Part shown: in pieces, positions 1-8,127 of the stretch
Layout of the letters: the number at the start of each line of letters is the position of its first letter
Position numbering within the stretch: position 1 is the first letter of the stretch
Origin: Neorhizobium sp. UBA3556
Lineage (GTDB): Bacteria > Pseudomonadota > Alphaproteobacteria > Rhizobiales > Rhizobiaceae
Length of the DNA: 64,000 bases
Assembly: GCA_002376235.1 (NCBI GenBank)
Contig: DFNX01000001.1
Location: 62,001-126,000 of the forward strand
Reading direction: 5' to 3'
The notes under the pieces: model-generated
Told to the model about the DNA's origin: nothing
Seen by the model: the letters and a program-made list of their open reading frames with translations, nothing else
Database searches by the model: none
Translations under genes and position numbers: made by a program

Positions 1-678
1 GATGCGCCGGAAGAGAAGCCCATTGTTGAGGCGGCCACCCGGCGTGGATGGAAACTCACCCATATCTTCACCACCCACCATCATACCGACCATGTGGAAG
101 CCAATCTGGCTCTGAAGGAACGTTACGGCCTGCAGATCATCGGACCTGCAAATGAAGCAGTCGCAATCCCCGGTCTCGACAAGGGCGTAATCGATGGTGA
201 CGAATTCCAGTTCGGCGAACATCTGGTCCGCGTGATCGAAACACCCGGCCACACCGCGGGCCACATCTGTTTCCATTTCCCTGATGACAAGATCCTGTTC
301 GCTGCCGACACGCTTTTCGCGCTCGGTTGCGGACGCCTGTTCGAACGGCCGGCCGCCGATATGTGGCATTCATTGCAAAAGCTCGCGGTTCTTCCGGATG
401 AGACCGCCATATATTTCGGCCACGAATATACGCTCTCCAACGCAAAGTTTGCGTTGACGATCGACCCCGACAACGAAGCACTTCAGCGCCGCGCGGCCCA
501 GATAGAACAACTCCGCACCGAGGGAAATTTCACCATCCCCACCATGATGGGGCTGGAAAAGGAGACCAATCCATTCCTGCGTGCCAAGGACCCGAAAATC
601 CGCCGCAACCTGCTGATGGAAGGCAAGACGAATGAGGAAGTCTTTGCCGAGATCCGCAAGCGCAAGGACAATTTCTAA
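1..678 (+). CDS. gloB: Hydroxyacylglutathione hydrolase (glyoxalase II), 5' end missing
   Basis: The reading frame is open from base 1 and ends at TAA 676-678, so the N-terminus lies outside the window. The visible part contains the metallo-beta-lactamase motif THHHTDH about 25 residues in. Further metal-ligand segments follow: HTAGH, a D in AADTLF, and GHEYT. The C-terminal helical part (ETNPFLRAKDPKIRR) is typical of glyoxalase II, which hydrolyses S-lactoylglutathione to lactate and glutathione in the cytosol. The cupin gene follows only 4 bases downstream, so the two are probably co-transcribed. The family is secure; the exact substrate is inferred from the family. Confidence 0.9.
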   Translation, partial: DAPEEKPIVEAATRRGWKLTHIFTTHHHTDHVEANLALKERYGLQIIGPANEAVAIPGLDKGVIDGDEFQFGEHLVRVIETPGHTAGHICFHFPDDKILFAADTLFALGCGRLFERPAADMWHSLQKLAVLPDETAIYFGHEYTLSNAKFALTIDPDNEALQRRAAQIEQLRTEGNFTIPTMMGLEKETNPFLRAKDPKIRRNLLMEGKTNEEVFAEIRKRKDNF

Positions 679-682
679 AGCG

Positions 683-1120
683 ATGACGTCGGCTTCTTCA
701 AAACAGACCGCTGAGGAAATCATCGCGATACTCAGTATGCAGCGCCACCCGGAAGGCGGATGGTATGCCGAGACCTTTCGCGACGGCGACGGCCGAAGCC
801 GGAGCGCCTCGACAGCGATCTATTACCTGCTGCAGGCGGGCGAACGGTCGCACTGGCACCGCGTCCGTGATGCAGCCGAGGTCTGGCACTTCTATGCCGG
901 CGATCCGCTGTTGTTGAAGATCTCGGACGGGATGACAATCGAGGAAATCCGCTTGGGCACGAACCTTGCCGCCGGTGAGCGCCCGCAAGGCGTGGTACCG
1001 GCAAATGCCTGGCAGGCAGCCGAACCGCTGGGCGCGTTCGCTCTTGTCGGTTGCACCGTTGCACCGGGCTTCGAGTTTTCAAGTTTTGAAATGGCAGAGC
1101 CCGGCTGGGAGCCGGGCTGA
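683..1120 (+). CDS. Cupin domain protein, DUF985/cupin_5 family
   Basis: This 145-residue protein begins MTSASSKQTAEE and holds the DUF985 signature: HPEGGWYAETFRD near the start, SAIYYLL-like TAIYYLLQAGERSHWHR, then AEVWHFYAGDPL. It is a single cupin beta-barrel. Related structures are known but the reaction is not established. The ATG at 683 was preferred to an upstream in-frame ATG at 632 because the latter would overlap the gloB end by 47 bases and adds residues unlike the family. The close spacing to gloB suggests one transcript. No function beyond the fold is claimed. Confidence 0.8.
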   Translation: MTSASSKQTAEEIIAILSMQRHPEGGWYAETFRDGDGRSRSASTAIYYLLQAGERSHWHRVRDAAEVWHFYAGDPLLLKISDGMTIEEIRLGTNLAAGERPQGVVPANAWQAAEPLGAFALVGCTVAPGFEFSSFEMAEPGWEPG

Positions 1121-1123
1121 CCA

Positions 1124-2011
1124 TTATTCCGCAGGAAATTCAGCTGTCTTTCGCGACCGGATCATCTCCTTCGCCGCCAGCACCGCTCCGCCTGTAATCA
1201 GCACGCACGCGATGAGAATCCGCCAGCTCGGTTCGGCAAAGCCGCTCAAGAGCAGGATGAGCGTCGAAAGCAACGGCGCCGCATAGCTTGCAGCACCGAT
1301 CACCTGGATATCGCCGTTCTTGACGCCAAAGTCCCAGGCATAGAAGGCAGCCCCCACCGGCAGAAGGCCGAGGCCTATGACGGCAGCCCACTCGCCACCA
1401 CTTGCCGGCCAGACTGTCGTCTCAAGCGCCAGATGGCAGACGAGTGAAAGCAGCGAGGTCGCCAGGCAGAAACCGGTCACCACGTCGGTCGAGACCCGGT
1501 CGAAACTGCGCGTCAGAAGCGAATATCCGGACCAGGTAAAGGCGCAGAGCAGGGCCGCGCCGTAACCCAAGAGATAGGACTGGTCGAAGGACACGCCATT
1601 GCGCGAAACGATCGCCACCGTGCCGCAGAGGCCCGCCAATGCGCCAGCGACATGGTACCAGCGCAACCTCTCGCCCGGCAGAAGCGCCGAACCGACAACG
1701 ATCAGCAACGGCCAGAGATAGGCGATCAGCCCGGCCTCGACGGCCGGCGCATTACGCAACGCTGTGAAATAAAGAAAATGATAGCCGAACAGGCCGGCAA
1801 TGCCGATGATCCACACTTTGGCCGGCTGCCTGAGCAGCTTGATACGCTCCGGCCTGATGACCAGAAGAGCCAGCCCCGGCAGGCTGCCAATGGCGAATGT
1901 CATCGCATTCATCTGGAATGGCGGCACGCTTCCGGAAGCGGCCGTCATCAACGCCAGCAGCGACCACATCAGGATCGCCGTAAAGCCGATCAAAGTACCT
2001 TTGATTTTCAA
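1124..2011 (-). CDS. DMT-superfamily (EamA) transporter
   Basis: The 295-residue protein is almost wholly hydrophobic, with about ten predicted membrane helices arranged as two EamA repeats (roughly residues 5-135 and 150-285). It is an inner-membrane exporter of the drug/metabolite transporter superfamily; the substrate cannot be read from sequence. The start is a TTG codon at 2009-2011, preceded by a strong ribosome site (AGAGGGG about 6 bases upstream on the minus strand), so the rare start looks real. Its end is convergent with the cupin gene, 3 bases away. Confidence 0.85.
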   Translation of the reverse strand: MKIKGTLIGFTAILMWSLLALMTAASGSVPPFQMNAMTFAIGSLPGLALLVIRPERIKLLRQPAKVWIIGIAGLFGYHFLYFTALRNAPAVEAGLIAYLWPLLIVVGSALLPGERLRWYHVAGALAGLCGTVAIVSRNGVSFDQSYLLGYGAALLCAFTWSGYSLLTRSFDRVSTDVVTGFCLATSLLSLVCHLALETTVWPASGGEWAAVIGLGLLPVGAAFYAWDFGVKNGDIQVIGAASYAAPLLSTLILLLSGFAEPSWRILIACVLITGGAVLAAKEMIRSRKTAEFPAE

Positions 2012-2067
2012 GAGAGACCCCTCTTATGTATTTTTGGGCCTACTCTTCCCGCGCAGAACCTCGCGCG

Positions 2068-2838
2068 TCAACCGCCGTATCGGGCAGCAGTAATATAGAG
2101 CGGACCCATTCTCGTCGGGATACGCGCATAGATCGGGGCATAGACATTGGAGCCTTCGGCCTTGGCAAACCACACTTCCATCGGTGTCTTCTTCAGATAT
2201 TCGATATCATCGCGCCCCTTGCGATAACCGGATTTCGGCTCGTAGCGGACGGTGCAGACGATCACTTCTCCCTTGAAGCCTTTCGTCTCGTAAGGCTTGG
2301 TTCCTTCCCGCTTGAGCAAAAGGTCCATCCGCGATTCCCCGTCATAGACCGGCACACGGCTCGGGCAGACAGTCGCGCCCTCTGGGAAGATCAGCCCGCT
2401 CAAAGGATCCAGCACCGAGCGCAGATCCTGCGGCGTGACCGGAACCCAGTTTTCCGCCTTGCGGCGCGGTGGCGGCGTAATCGTCGTGTCCGTGACATTG
2501 CCGTTGGTATAGACCACATCATAGATCCGCGTCCGTTTGCCGAGCTTGTAGACCAGATTGTAGCGATCGGCCTGCAGGCGATCGCCCTCGATGCGTCCTG
2601 CTACATTGGTCTCGGCCGACACCTTCTTGATCACGTTGACGATACCGCCCGACTTGAAGATGCCGTTGATCTTGTAGCCGTTCCCGTCGAACTCGCTCGA
2701 AAAGCTCGCCGTACCGATCGGCAGGATGCCAAGAGTGATATCGTATTCGGTGACATGTTTATCGGCAGACCACGCCGACGAGGTGCCTGCGGCAAAGAGG
2801 AAAGCGGCTCCCGCAAGCGGGCGGATGAATGAAAACAT
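2068..2838 (-). CDS. DUF3108 domain protein, exported
   Basis: This is a 256-residue protein beginning MFSFIRPLAGAAFLFAAG. It has a signal peptide with probable cleavage after SSAWSA, so it should act in the periplasm or outer envelope. The body (VTEYDITLGILPIGTASF, later YDVVYTNGNVTDTT) matches the DUF3108 pattern of beta-rich envelope proteins of unknown role. The frame is open further upstream, but the added residues are not signal-peptide-like, so the ATG at 2836-2838 was chosen. It diverges from rpmB. Confidence 0.8.
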   Translation of the reverse strand: MFSFIRPLAGAAFLFAAGTSSAWSADKHVTEYDITLGILPIGTASFSSEFDGNGYKINGIFKSGGIVNVIKKVSAETNVAGRIEGDRLQADRYNLVYKLGKRTRIYDVVYTNGNVTDTTITPPPRRKAENWVPVTPQDLRSVLDPLSGLIFPEGATVCPSRVPVYDGESRMDLLLKREGTKPYETKGFKGEVIVCTVRYEPKSGYRKGRDDIEYLKKTPMEVWFAKAEGSNVYAPIYARIPTRMGPLYITAARYGG

Positions 2839-2959
2839 GGTTTGCCTGCGACCGTTTGAGAATTCCAAGAATCCGATATAAGAGGCGCATCGTGGCAAGA
2901 AAATAGCCATGGCTGCAGTTAGTCGCGGTGCAAAGACGTACGAAAGCCGAGGTTTTGGC

Positions 2960-2988
2960 TTGACGCGCCGAGCCTCACTGACTATAGA
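2960..2988 (+). promoter_or_regulatory. Sigma-70-type promoter for rpmB
   Basis: TTGACG at 2960-2965 and TATAGA at 2983-2988 are separated by exactly 17 bases, close to the vegetative promoter consensus. The predicted start near 2995 gives a leader of about 85 bases before the rpmB ATG. Confidence 0.7.
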
Positions 2989-3080
2989 ACCGCAACTTTC
3001 CAATCAGGACCAGTTGGATCGGCGTGCAGGACATTGTCCGGATGAGCCTCCGATTGCAGAAGAAAACAAAGGTGAATGCC

Positions 3081-3371
3081 ATGTCTCGTGTATGCGAACT
3101 GACCGGCAAGGGCGTAATGACCGGCAACAACGTCAGCCATGCCAACAACAAGACCCGTCGTCGGTTCCTGCCGAACCTGTGCCAGGTCACGCTGATCTCC
3201 GACTCTCTCGGCCAGCGCTTCCGTCTGCGCGTTTCCGCGCACGCTCTCCGCTCGGTTGAGCACCGCGGCGGCCTCGATGCCTTCTTGTTGAAGTCCGACG
3301 AGAACGACCTGTCGATGCGCGCCCGTCTGCTGCGTCGCCAGATCGCCAAGAAGACTGCAGAAGCCGCTTAA
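3081..3371 (+). CDS. rpmB: 50S ribosomal protein L28
   Basis: The 96-residue basic protein begins MSRVCELTGKGVMTGNNVSHA and continues NNKTRRRFLPNLC, the standard N-terminus of bacterial L28. It is a component of the large ribosomal subunit. The length is normal for alphaproteobacteria. A ribosome site AAAGGTGA lies at 3068-3075, a strong promoter at 2960-2988, and a strong intrinsic terminator follows at 3403-3438, so it is probably a single-gene transcript. Confidence 0.97.
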   Translation: MSRVCELTGKGVMTGNNVSHANNKTRRRFLPNLCQVTLISDSLGQRFRLRVSAHALRSVEHRGGLDAFLLKSDENDLSMRARLLRRQIAKKTAEAA

Positions 3372-3402
3372 TAGCGCCTTCAACACTTCACCGGCTTTGG
3401 AG

Positions 3403-3438
3403 AAGGCTTGACCGGATAATACCGGGCAAGCCTTTTCT
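3403..3438 (+). terminator. Rho-independent terminator of rpmB
   Basis: Arms 3403-3415 and 3422-3434 pair over 13 bases with one mismatch around the loop ATAATA, followed by TTTTCT. Confidence 0.85.
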
Positions 3439-3452
3439 CTTGGCCTTTCCGC

Positions 3453-3485
3453 AACTGGTGGCATACCCCAGGATAAAAAAATGCA
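3453..3485 (+). promoter_or_regulatory. Candidate preQ1-I riboswitch controlling yhhQ
   Basis: The leader directly before the queuosine-precursor transporter fits the preQ1-I fold. P1 is CTGG 3455-3458 paired with CCAG 3468-3471. The loop ends in CC before the 3' P1 strand, the position of the ligand-reading cytosine. An A-rich tail (ATAAAAAAA) follows. Loop bases GCAT 3461-3464 can pair with ATGC 3481-3484, forming the P2 pseudoknot over the start codon itself. The ribosome site AGGA 3470-3473 overlaps P1. Ligand binding would therefore hide both ribosome site and start codon. PreQ1 aptamers before this transporter family (COG1738) are known; the structure here was read by eye. Confidence 0.75.
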
Positions 3486-4122
3486 AGTAGCACGCTATAC
3501 CCTTATCTACTCCCTCGCGATGGCAGGCATCGTCGTCGCCTCCAATATCCTCGTCCAGTTCCACCTGACCGGAACTTTGTGGGGCATCGCGCTCGGCGAT
3601 ATCCTCACCTGGGGTGCCTTCACCTATCCCGTCGCTTTCCTCGTGACCGACCTTGCCAACCGCCAGTTCGGCCCGGCAATTGCCCGTCGCATCGTCTTCG
3701 TCGGCTTCGTGGTCGGTGTGGCGCTGTCCTTCTGGCTGTCTGAACCGCGCATCGCGATCGCCTCCGGCACCGCCTTCCTGATCGGCCAGCTTCTCGATAT
3801 CTCGGTCTTCAATGAACTGCGCCGCCAGACGTGGTGGAAGGCGCCGCTTGCCGCGTCGATGATCGGCACAGTGATCGATACGGTCCTGTTCTTCTCGATC
3901 GCCTTTGCTCCGATCTTCGCCTTCATTGGCCCGAACTTCGACTTCGCCACGGCATCCGCCCCGATCCTCGGCGTCATGTCCACGGAAGCCCCGCGCTGGA
4001 TCTCCTGGGCGCTTGGTGACCTCGTGGTCAAGGTCGTGGTCGGCATCGTCTTGTTGCTGCCTTATGGTGCACTGATGAACGTGCTGAAGCCCATGCCGCA
4101 AGCGGCGGCAAAGACGGCCTGA
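3481..4122 (+). CDS. yhhQ: Queuosine precursor transporter (YhhQ/VUT family, COG1738)
   Basis: The 213-residue membrane protein has about six helices and the family pattern VVASNILVQF near the N-terminus, then FPVAFLVTDL-like TYPVAFLVTDLANRQFG and a C-terminal SWALGDLVVKVVVGI. Members import preQ0 or preQ1 for making the tRNA base queuosine. The ATG at 3481 has no conventional spacer-separated ribosome site except AGGA at 3470-3473, which lies inside the riboswitch-like leader. A bidirectional terminator follows at 4130-4152. The functional assignment rests on family plus the matching riboswitch. Confidence 0.92.
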   Translation: MQVARYTLIYSLAMAGIVVASNILVQFHLTGTLWGIALGDILTWGAFTYPVAFLVTDLANRQFGPAIARRIVFVGFVVGVALSFWLSEPRIAIASGTAFLIGQLLDISVFNELRRQTWWKAPLAASMIGTVIDTVLFFSIAFAPIFAFIGPNFDFATASAPILGVMSTEAPRWISWALGDLVVKVVVGIVLLLPYGALMNVLKPMPQAAAKTA

Positions 4123-4129
4123 AACATCA

Positions 4130-4152
4130 AAGGGAGCCTCGGCTCCCTTTTT
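4130..4152. terminator. Bidirectional terminator between yhhQ and the phytase-like gene
   Basis: Perfect 9-bp arms 4130-4138 and 4141-4149 around TC, followed by a run of T on the plus strand. The T-run reaches into the stop codon of the convergent gene. Confidence 0.85.
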
Positions 4153-5142
4153 TTATTGATCGAGCCTGAACTCCAGCATCAGATTGCGCTGGAGAAAAAG
4201 TCCGTTGTCATCCGAGATGATGATGAGATGCAAGCTGCCATCCGGCCCCGCCACCACATCGATGCCTTCCATGTTGTCGATCGTATGGTCAGTACCGACA
4301 TCGATCAGAACTTCGCCGTCGACCAGCGCCCCTGGACGGATATCCGCACCCTTGATGCGCCTTATCTTCATGCCCATCCCGCCAATGAAGCTGAATCGGC
4401 GCTCCAGAAGCAAAAGATCTCCGTTTGGCAGGAAGGCACCGTCCGTCGCATCATAGGGGTCGTGGCGGACAACGGTGAATTGCCCCTTCAGCGGCCCGTC
4501 AACGATCGCGGCTAACAGATTGCCCGCCGCATCCCGGCTACTCTCAGCAATCGCCACAAGCCCGCCGGCAAGCGGACTGGAGGCCGGAGACGCAACCAGC
4601 GTTTCGATCCCGGCATTGCGCCGAAGCTCGTGCCTCGGGATGAGGAAATCGACGCTGCGCGATGGCCGCGATGTCTCGAAACCGGGATCCAGATAGGCAT
4701 CGACCCGATGCTGCTGCTCGAAGCTGACAAAGGCCTCGCCATCCCGCAGCGCAAGCCCTTCGGCATCCGAGGCGGATTTGGAGCCTGCTTGCCCGTTGCG
4801 CATCAGGATGGGGCTCACAGCGACTTCGGAAAGCCCGAAAAGTCTACCTGATGCATCCCGCGTTATCTGCCCGGTCAGCCATTCGCCCGTATCTAGAACG
4901 GAAACGAAATGCGTGCCATCCGGCCTAAAACGAATGCTGGAAAGCGACTGGACGCGGCCATTATCGGAGCTGAACTCGATACCGCCGATGAATTCCAGCG
5001 GTCCGAACGTCGTCTGATTGGAGTTCGGCTTGAATTGCGAGATCGGCTTTGCCGTCACCCGCGCAACCTCCTGCGCAAATGATATGGCCGGCATCATCGC
5101 AAGGACGACACCGGCCAGAAGAACGTGTGAAAGCTTCGCCAA
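4153..5142 (-). CDS. Esterase-like activity of phytase family protein, exported
   Basis: This 329-residue protein begins MAKLSHVLLAGVVLAMMPAISFAQ, a clear signal peptide, so it is periplasmic or secreted. The rest matches the phytase-like esterase family (PF13449/COG4246) with its beta-propeller-like repeats: GGIEFSSDNGRVQSLSS, SDAEGLALRDGEAFVSFEQ, DATDGAFLPNGDLLLLERRF and NMEGIDVVAGPDGSLHLIIISDDN. Acid-rich loops suggest metal binding. The physiological substrate is unknown. It ends at the shared terminator with yhhQ, and cobT ends 5 bases upstream of its start region on the same strand, so transcription from cobT is possible. Confidence 0.85.
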   Translation of the reverse strand: MAKLSHVLLAGVVLAMMPAISFAQEVARVTAKPISQFKPNSNQTTFGPLEFIGGIEFSSDNGRVQSLSSIRFRPDGTHFVSVLDTGEWLTGQITRDASGRLFGLSEVAVSPILMRNGQAGSKSASDAEGLALRDGEAFVSFEQQHRVDAYLDPGFETSRPSRSVDFLIPRHELRRNAGIETLVASPASSPLAGGLVAIAESSRDAAGNLLAAIVDGPLKGQFTVVRHDPYDATDGAFLPNGDLLLLERRFSFIGGMGMKIRRIKGADIRPGALVDGEVLIDVGTDHTIDNMEGIDVVAGPDGSLHLIIISDDNGLFLQRNLMLEFRLDQ

Positions 5143-5147
5143 CTAAG

Positions 5148-7055
5148 TCAGCCGGCCCGGCGCAGGCGGCCGCCGCGCGCGGCACCGCCCGCCGCCTTGT
5201 CGGCAAACAGCTCGGCAAGCTGCTCGGTCATAGCACCGGCAAGCTCGTCGGCATCGACGATGGTCACGGCGTTGCGATAATAGCGCGTCACGTCATGGCC
5301 GATACCGATCGCCAGCAGCTCCACCGGAGACTTGGTCTCGACCTGTTCGATGACGGCGCGTAAGTGCCGTTCCAGATAATTGCCCGGATTGACCGACAGC
5401 GTCGAATCGTCGACCGGCGCGCCATCCGAGATCATCATCAGGATCTTGCGCTGCTCCGGCCGGTTGATCAGCCGGTTATGCGCCCACATCAGCGCCTCGC
5501 CGTCGATGTTTTCCTTCAGCAGCCCCTCGCGCATCATCAAGCCGAGATTGCGGCGCGAACGACGCCACGGCGCATCGGCCGACTTGTAGATGATGTGACG
5601 CAGGTCGTTGAGACGACCGGGCGATGCGGGCTTGCCGCTGGCAAGCCAGTTCTCGCGGCTTTGGCCGCCCTTCCACGCCTTGGTGGTAAAGCCCAAAATC
5701 TCGACCTTGACGCCGCAGCGCTCAAGCGTGCGGGCCAGAATATCGGCGCAGGAAGCCGCAACCGTGATCGGTCGACCACGCATCGAGCCGGAATTGTCGA
5801 TGACGAGCGTCACAACCGTATCGCGGAACTGCGTGTCGCGCTCCTTCTTGAAGGAAAGCGGCTGCATCGGGTCGATGATCAGGCGCACAAGACGGGCCGG
5901 ATCGAGATAGCCCTCTTCGAGATCGAAATCCCAGGAGCGGTTCTGCTGCGCCATCAGGCGGCGCTGCAGGCGGTTCGCCAATCGGCCGACTGCACCCTGC
6001 AGGTGAGCAAGCTGCTTGTCGAGGAAAGCGCGCAAACGGTCGAGTTCCGCCTCGTCGCAAAGCTCTTCCGCCGTGATCTCCTCATCGAATTCCTGCGTGA
6101 AGATGTGATAATCCACCTTCTCGTTGAAATCGTCGAACGGGCTGTTCGGGCGGCGCGTCTCGCCGGGCGTTTCGGAATGGTCGTCGGCCTCGTCGGACAT
6201 CTCGTCGTCCGACATTTCGGCGCCATCCATCTCGCCTTCGTCCATCTCCTCGTCAGCCGCTTCGCTCTGCTCGGCAGGCGCTGCGTCGGATCCGGCCTCT
6301 TCCTCGACCTCTTCGTTTTCGGTCTCGCCGCTGCTCGGCTGATCCTCTTCCGACTGGTTCTCGATCTCTTCCGGCTCGTTTTCGTCGCCGTCGAGATCCT
6401 CGGCCATCTGCATGGAGGACAGCATGTGACGGACGAGCTTGGCAAAAGCCTGCTGGTCCTCGATCACGTTTTTCAGGTTATCGAGATCGGCAGACGTGTT
6501 CTGCTCGATGAAGGGACGCCAGAGGTCGAGCACCTTGCCGGCGCTTTCAGGCGGCTTCTGGCCGGTCAGCTTTTCGCGCACCAGCATGGCGACCGCCTCG
6601 CCGATCGGCGCTTCTTCCTGACGCTCGATGCCGGAGAAATTCGCCTTGGCGTATTTCTCTTCCTGCATCGAATTGAGGTTGGCGGCGACACCGGTCATGC
6701 GCAGCGCACCGATCGATTCGACGCGCGCCTGCTCGACCGCATCGAAAATCGCACGCGCATCAGATCCTTGCGGCGAAAGCGTCGCGTGGACATTGCTGTC
6801 GTGGCAGGCGATGCGCAAGGCCATGGAATCGCCAAGACCACGCGTCACTGCAAGCTCGTGCGCAGTCGGTCGCTTGGAAATTTCCGGCAGGCGAATTCGC
6901 TCGCCGGCAAGCCCCGGACGCTCATTGGCGAAGGAAACCTCCACCTCTTGATTGCCGGCGATTGACCGCACGCAGCCGGTTATCGCCCGCCGCATCGGTT
7001 CGGTATCGACCGGACCGGCGGGCTTGCCTTTGGAATTGTCTCCGCGACCTGCCAT
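5148..7055 (-). CDS. cobT: Aerobic cobaltochelatase subunit CobT
   Basis: The 635-residue protein is the CobT subunit of the ATP-dependent chelatase that inserts cobalt into hydrogenobyrinic acid a,c-diamide in aerobic B12 synthesis. The order is an N-terminal CobT domain (about residues 1-210), a very acidic linker rich in E, D and S (about 220-300), and a C-terminal von Willebrand A domain whose metal-site motif DNSGSM is intact. It forms a AAA+ chaperone complex with CobS; the catalytic CobN is not in the window. cobS lies 18-19 bases upstream on the same strand, so they form an operon. The ribosome site AGAGGAAG precedes the ATG. Confidence 0.97.
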   Translation of the reverse strand: MAGRGDNSKGKPAGPVDTEPMRRAITGCVRSIAGNQEVEVSFANERPGLAGERIRLPEISKRPTAHELAVTRGLGDSMALRIACHDSNVHATLSPQGSDARAIFDAVEQARVESIGALRMTGVAANLNSMQEEKYAKANFSGIERQEEAPIGEAVAMLVREKLTGQKPPESAGKVLDLWRPFIEQNTSADLDNLKNVIEDQQAFAKLVRHMLSSMQMAEDLDGDENEPEEIENQSEEDQPSSGETENEEVEEEAGSDAAPAEQSEAADEEMDEGEMDGAEMSDDEMSDEADDHSETPGETRRPNSPFDDFNEKVDYHIFTQEFDEEITAEELCDEAELDRLRAFLDKQLAHLQGAVGRLANRLQRRLMAQQNRSWDFDLEEGYLDPARLVRLIIDPMQPLSFKKERDTQFRDTVVTLVIDNSGSMRGRPITVAASCADILARTLERCGVKVEILGFTTKAWKGGQSRENWLASGKPASPGRLNDLRHIIYKSADAPWRRSRRNLGLMMREGLLKENIDGEALMWAHNRLINRPEQRKILMMISDGAPVDDSTLSVNPGNYLERHLRAVIEQVETKSPVELLAIGIGHDVTRYYRNAVTIVDADELAGAMTEQLAELFADKAAGGAARGGRLRRAG

Positions 7056-7073
7056 CGGTTGGCTTCCTCTGCC

Positions 7074-8066
7074 TTATGCTCCCAATACGATGTTTGCGGC
7101 GCTTTCCTTCAGCTCGACGCCGAAGGCGCGCTGGTACTGCTCGGCCACGAGGGTCCGCTCCAGTTCATCGCACTTGTTGAGGAAGGTAACGCGGAATGCG
7201 AAGGCGACGTCACCGAAGATCTCGGCATTTTCAGCCCAGGTGATGACGGTACGCGGGCTCATCACGGTCGACAGGTCGCCGTTGATGAAGGCCGAACGGG
7301 TGAGATCGGCAACGCGAACCATCTTGGAAACCGTCTCACGGCCTTCCTTGGTAGCGCCGAACGATTTTACCTTGGCGGCAACGATATCGACTTCCTTCTC
7401 ATGCGGCAGGTAGTTCAACGTCGTCACGATCGACCAGCGGTCCATCTGCGCCTGGTTGATCTGCTGCGTGCCGTGATAGAGGCCGGTCGTATCGCCGAGG
7501 CCAACGGTGTTTGCCGTTGCAAAAATACGGAAGGCGGGGTGAGGACGTATGACGCGGCTCTGGTCGAGCAGGGTCAGGCGACCCGAGCTTTCGAGCACGC
7601 GCTGGATGACGAACATCACATCCGGACGGCCGGCATCATATTCGTCGAAGACGAGCGCGACATTGTGCTGGTAGGCCCAGGGCAGGATGCCGTCCTTGAA
7701 TTCGGTAATTTGCTTGCCGTCTTTCAGAACGATCGCGTCCTTGCCGACGAGATCGATACGGCTGACATGGCTGTCGAGGTTGATACGCACGCACGGCCAG
7801 TTGAGGCGGGCTGCGACCTGCTCGATATGGGTGGATTTACCGGTGCCGTGGAAGCCGGAAACCATGACACGTCGGTTATGGGCAAAGCCTGCAAGAATGG
7901 CGAGCGTCGTATCGCGATCGAAGAGGTAGTCCGGGTCGAGGTCCGGCACATAGGGGTCGCCATTGCTGTAGGCGGGCACCATCAGATCGGTATCGATGCC
8001 GAAAACTTCCCGAACCGAAACCGTCGTGTCGGGGAGGTTGGTAATATCCAGGTCAATCTTGCTCAT
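7074..8066 (-). CDS. cobS: Aerobic cobaltochelatase subunit CobS
   Basis: This 330-residue AAA+ ATPase carries Walker A GFHGTGKST and Walker B ALVFDEYDAG. It has the N-terminal sequence KIDLDITNLPDTTVSVREVFGI typical of CobS. It drives the cobalt insertion complex with CobT, encoded just downstream. Two consecutive ATG codons exist at 8067-8069 and 8064-8066. The second is chosen because GGAG lies 5 bases before it and only 2 before the first. The DnaJ-domain gene lies upstream on the same strand. Confidence 0.96.
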   Translation of the reverse strand: MSKIDLDITNLPDTTVSVREVFGIDTDLMVPAYSNGDPYVPDLDPDYLFDRDTTLAILAGFAHNRRVMVSGFHGTGKSTHIEQVAARLNWPCVRINLDSHVSRIDLVGKDAIVLKDGKQITEFKDGILPWAYQHNVALVFDEYDAGRPDVMFVIQRVLESSGRLTLLDQSRVIRPHPAFRIFATANTVGLGDTTGLYHGTQQINQAQMDRWSIVTTLNYLPHEKEVDIVAAKVKSFGATKEGRETVSKMVRVADLTRSAFINGDLSTVMSPRTVITWAENAEIFGDVAFAFRVTFLNKCDELERTLVAEQYQRAFGVELKESAANIVLGA

Positions 8067-8127
8067 CATAACTCCAGGGCACGGGCGACCGCCCGGCCAT
8101 CAATCACGCTGCCTTGATTTTTGAGGC

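Noticed and set aside
6180..6400. Repetitive acidic segment of cobT as a possible recent expansion
   Set aside because: An acidic linker between the N-terminal and VWA domains is normal for CobT.
5364..6965. A 533-codon open frame on the plus strand inside cobT
   Set aside because: It is an antisense shadow of the GC-rich cobT gene, with low-complexity R, L and A content and no recognisable domain.
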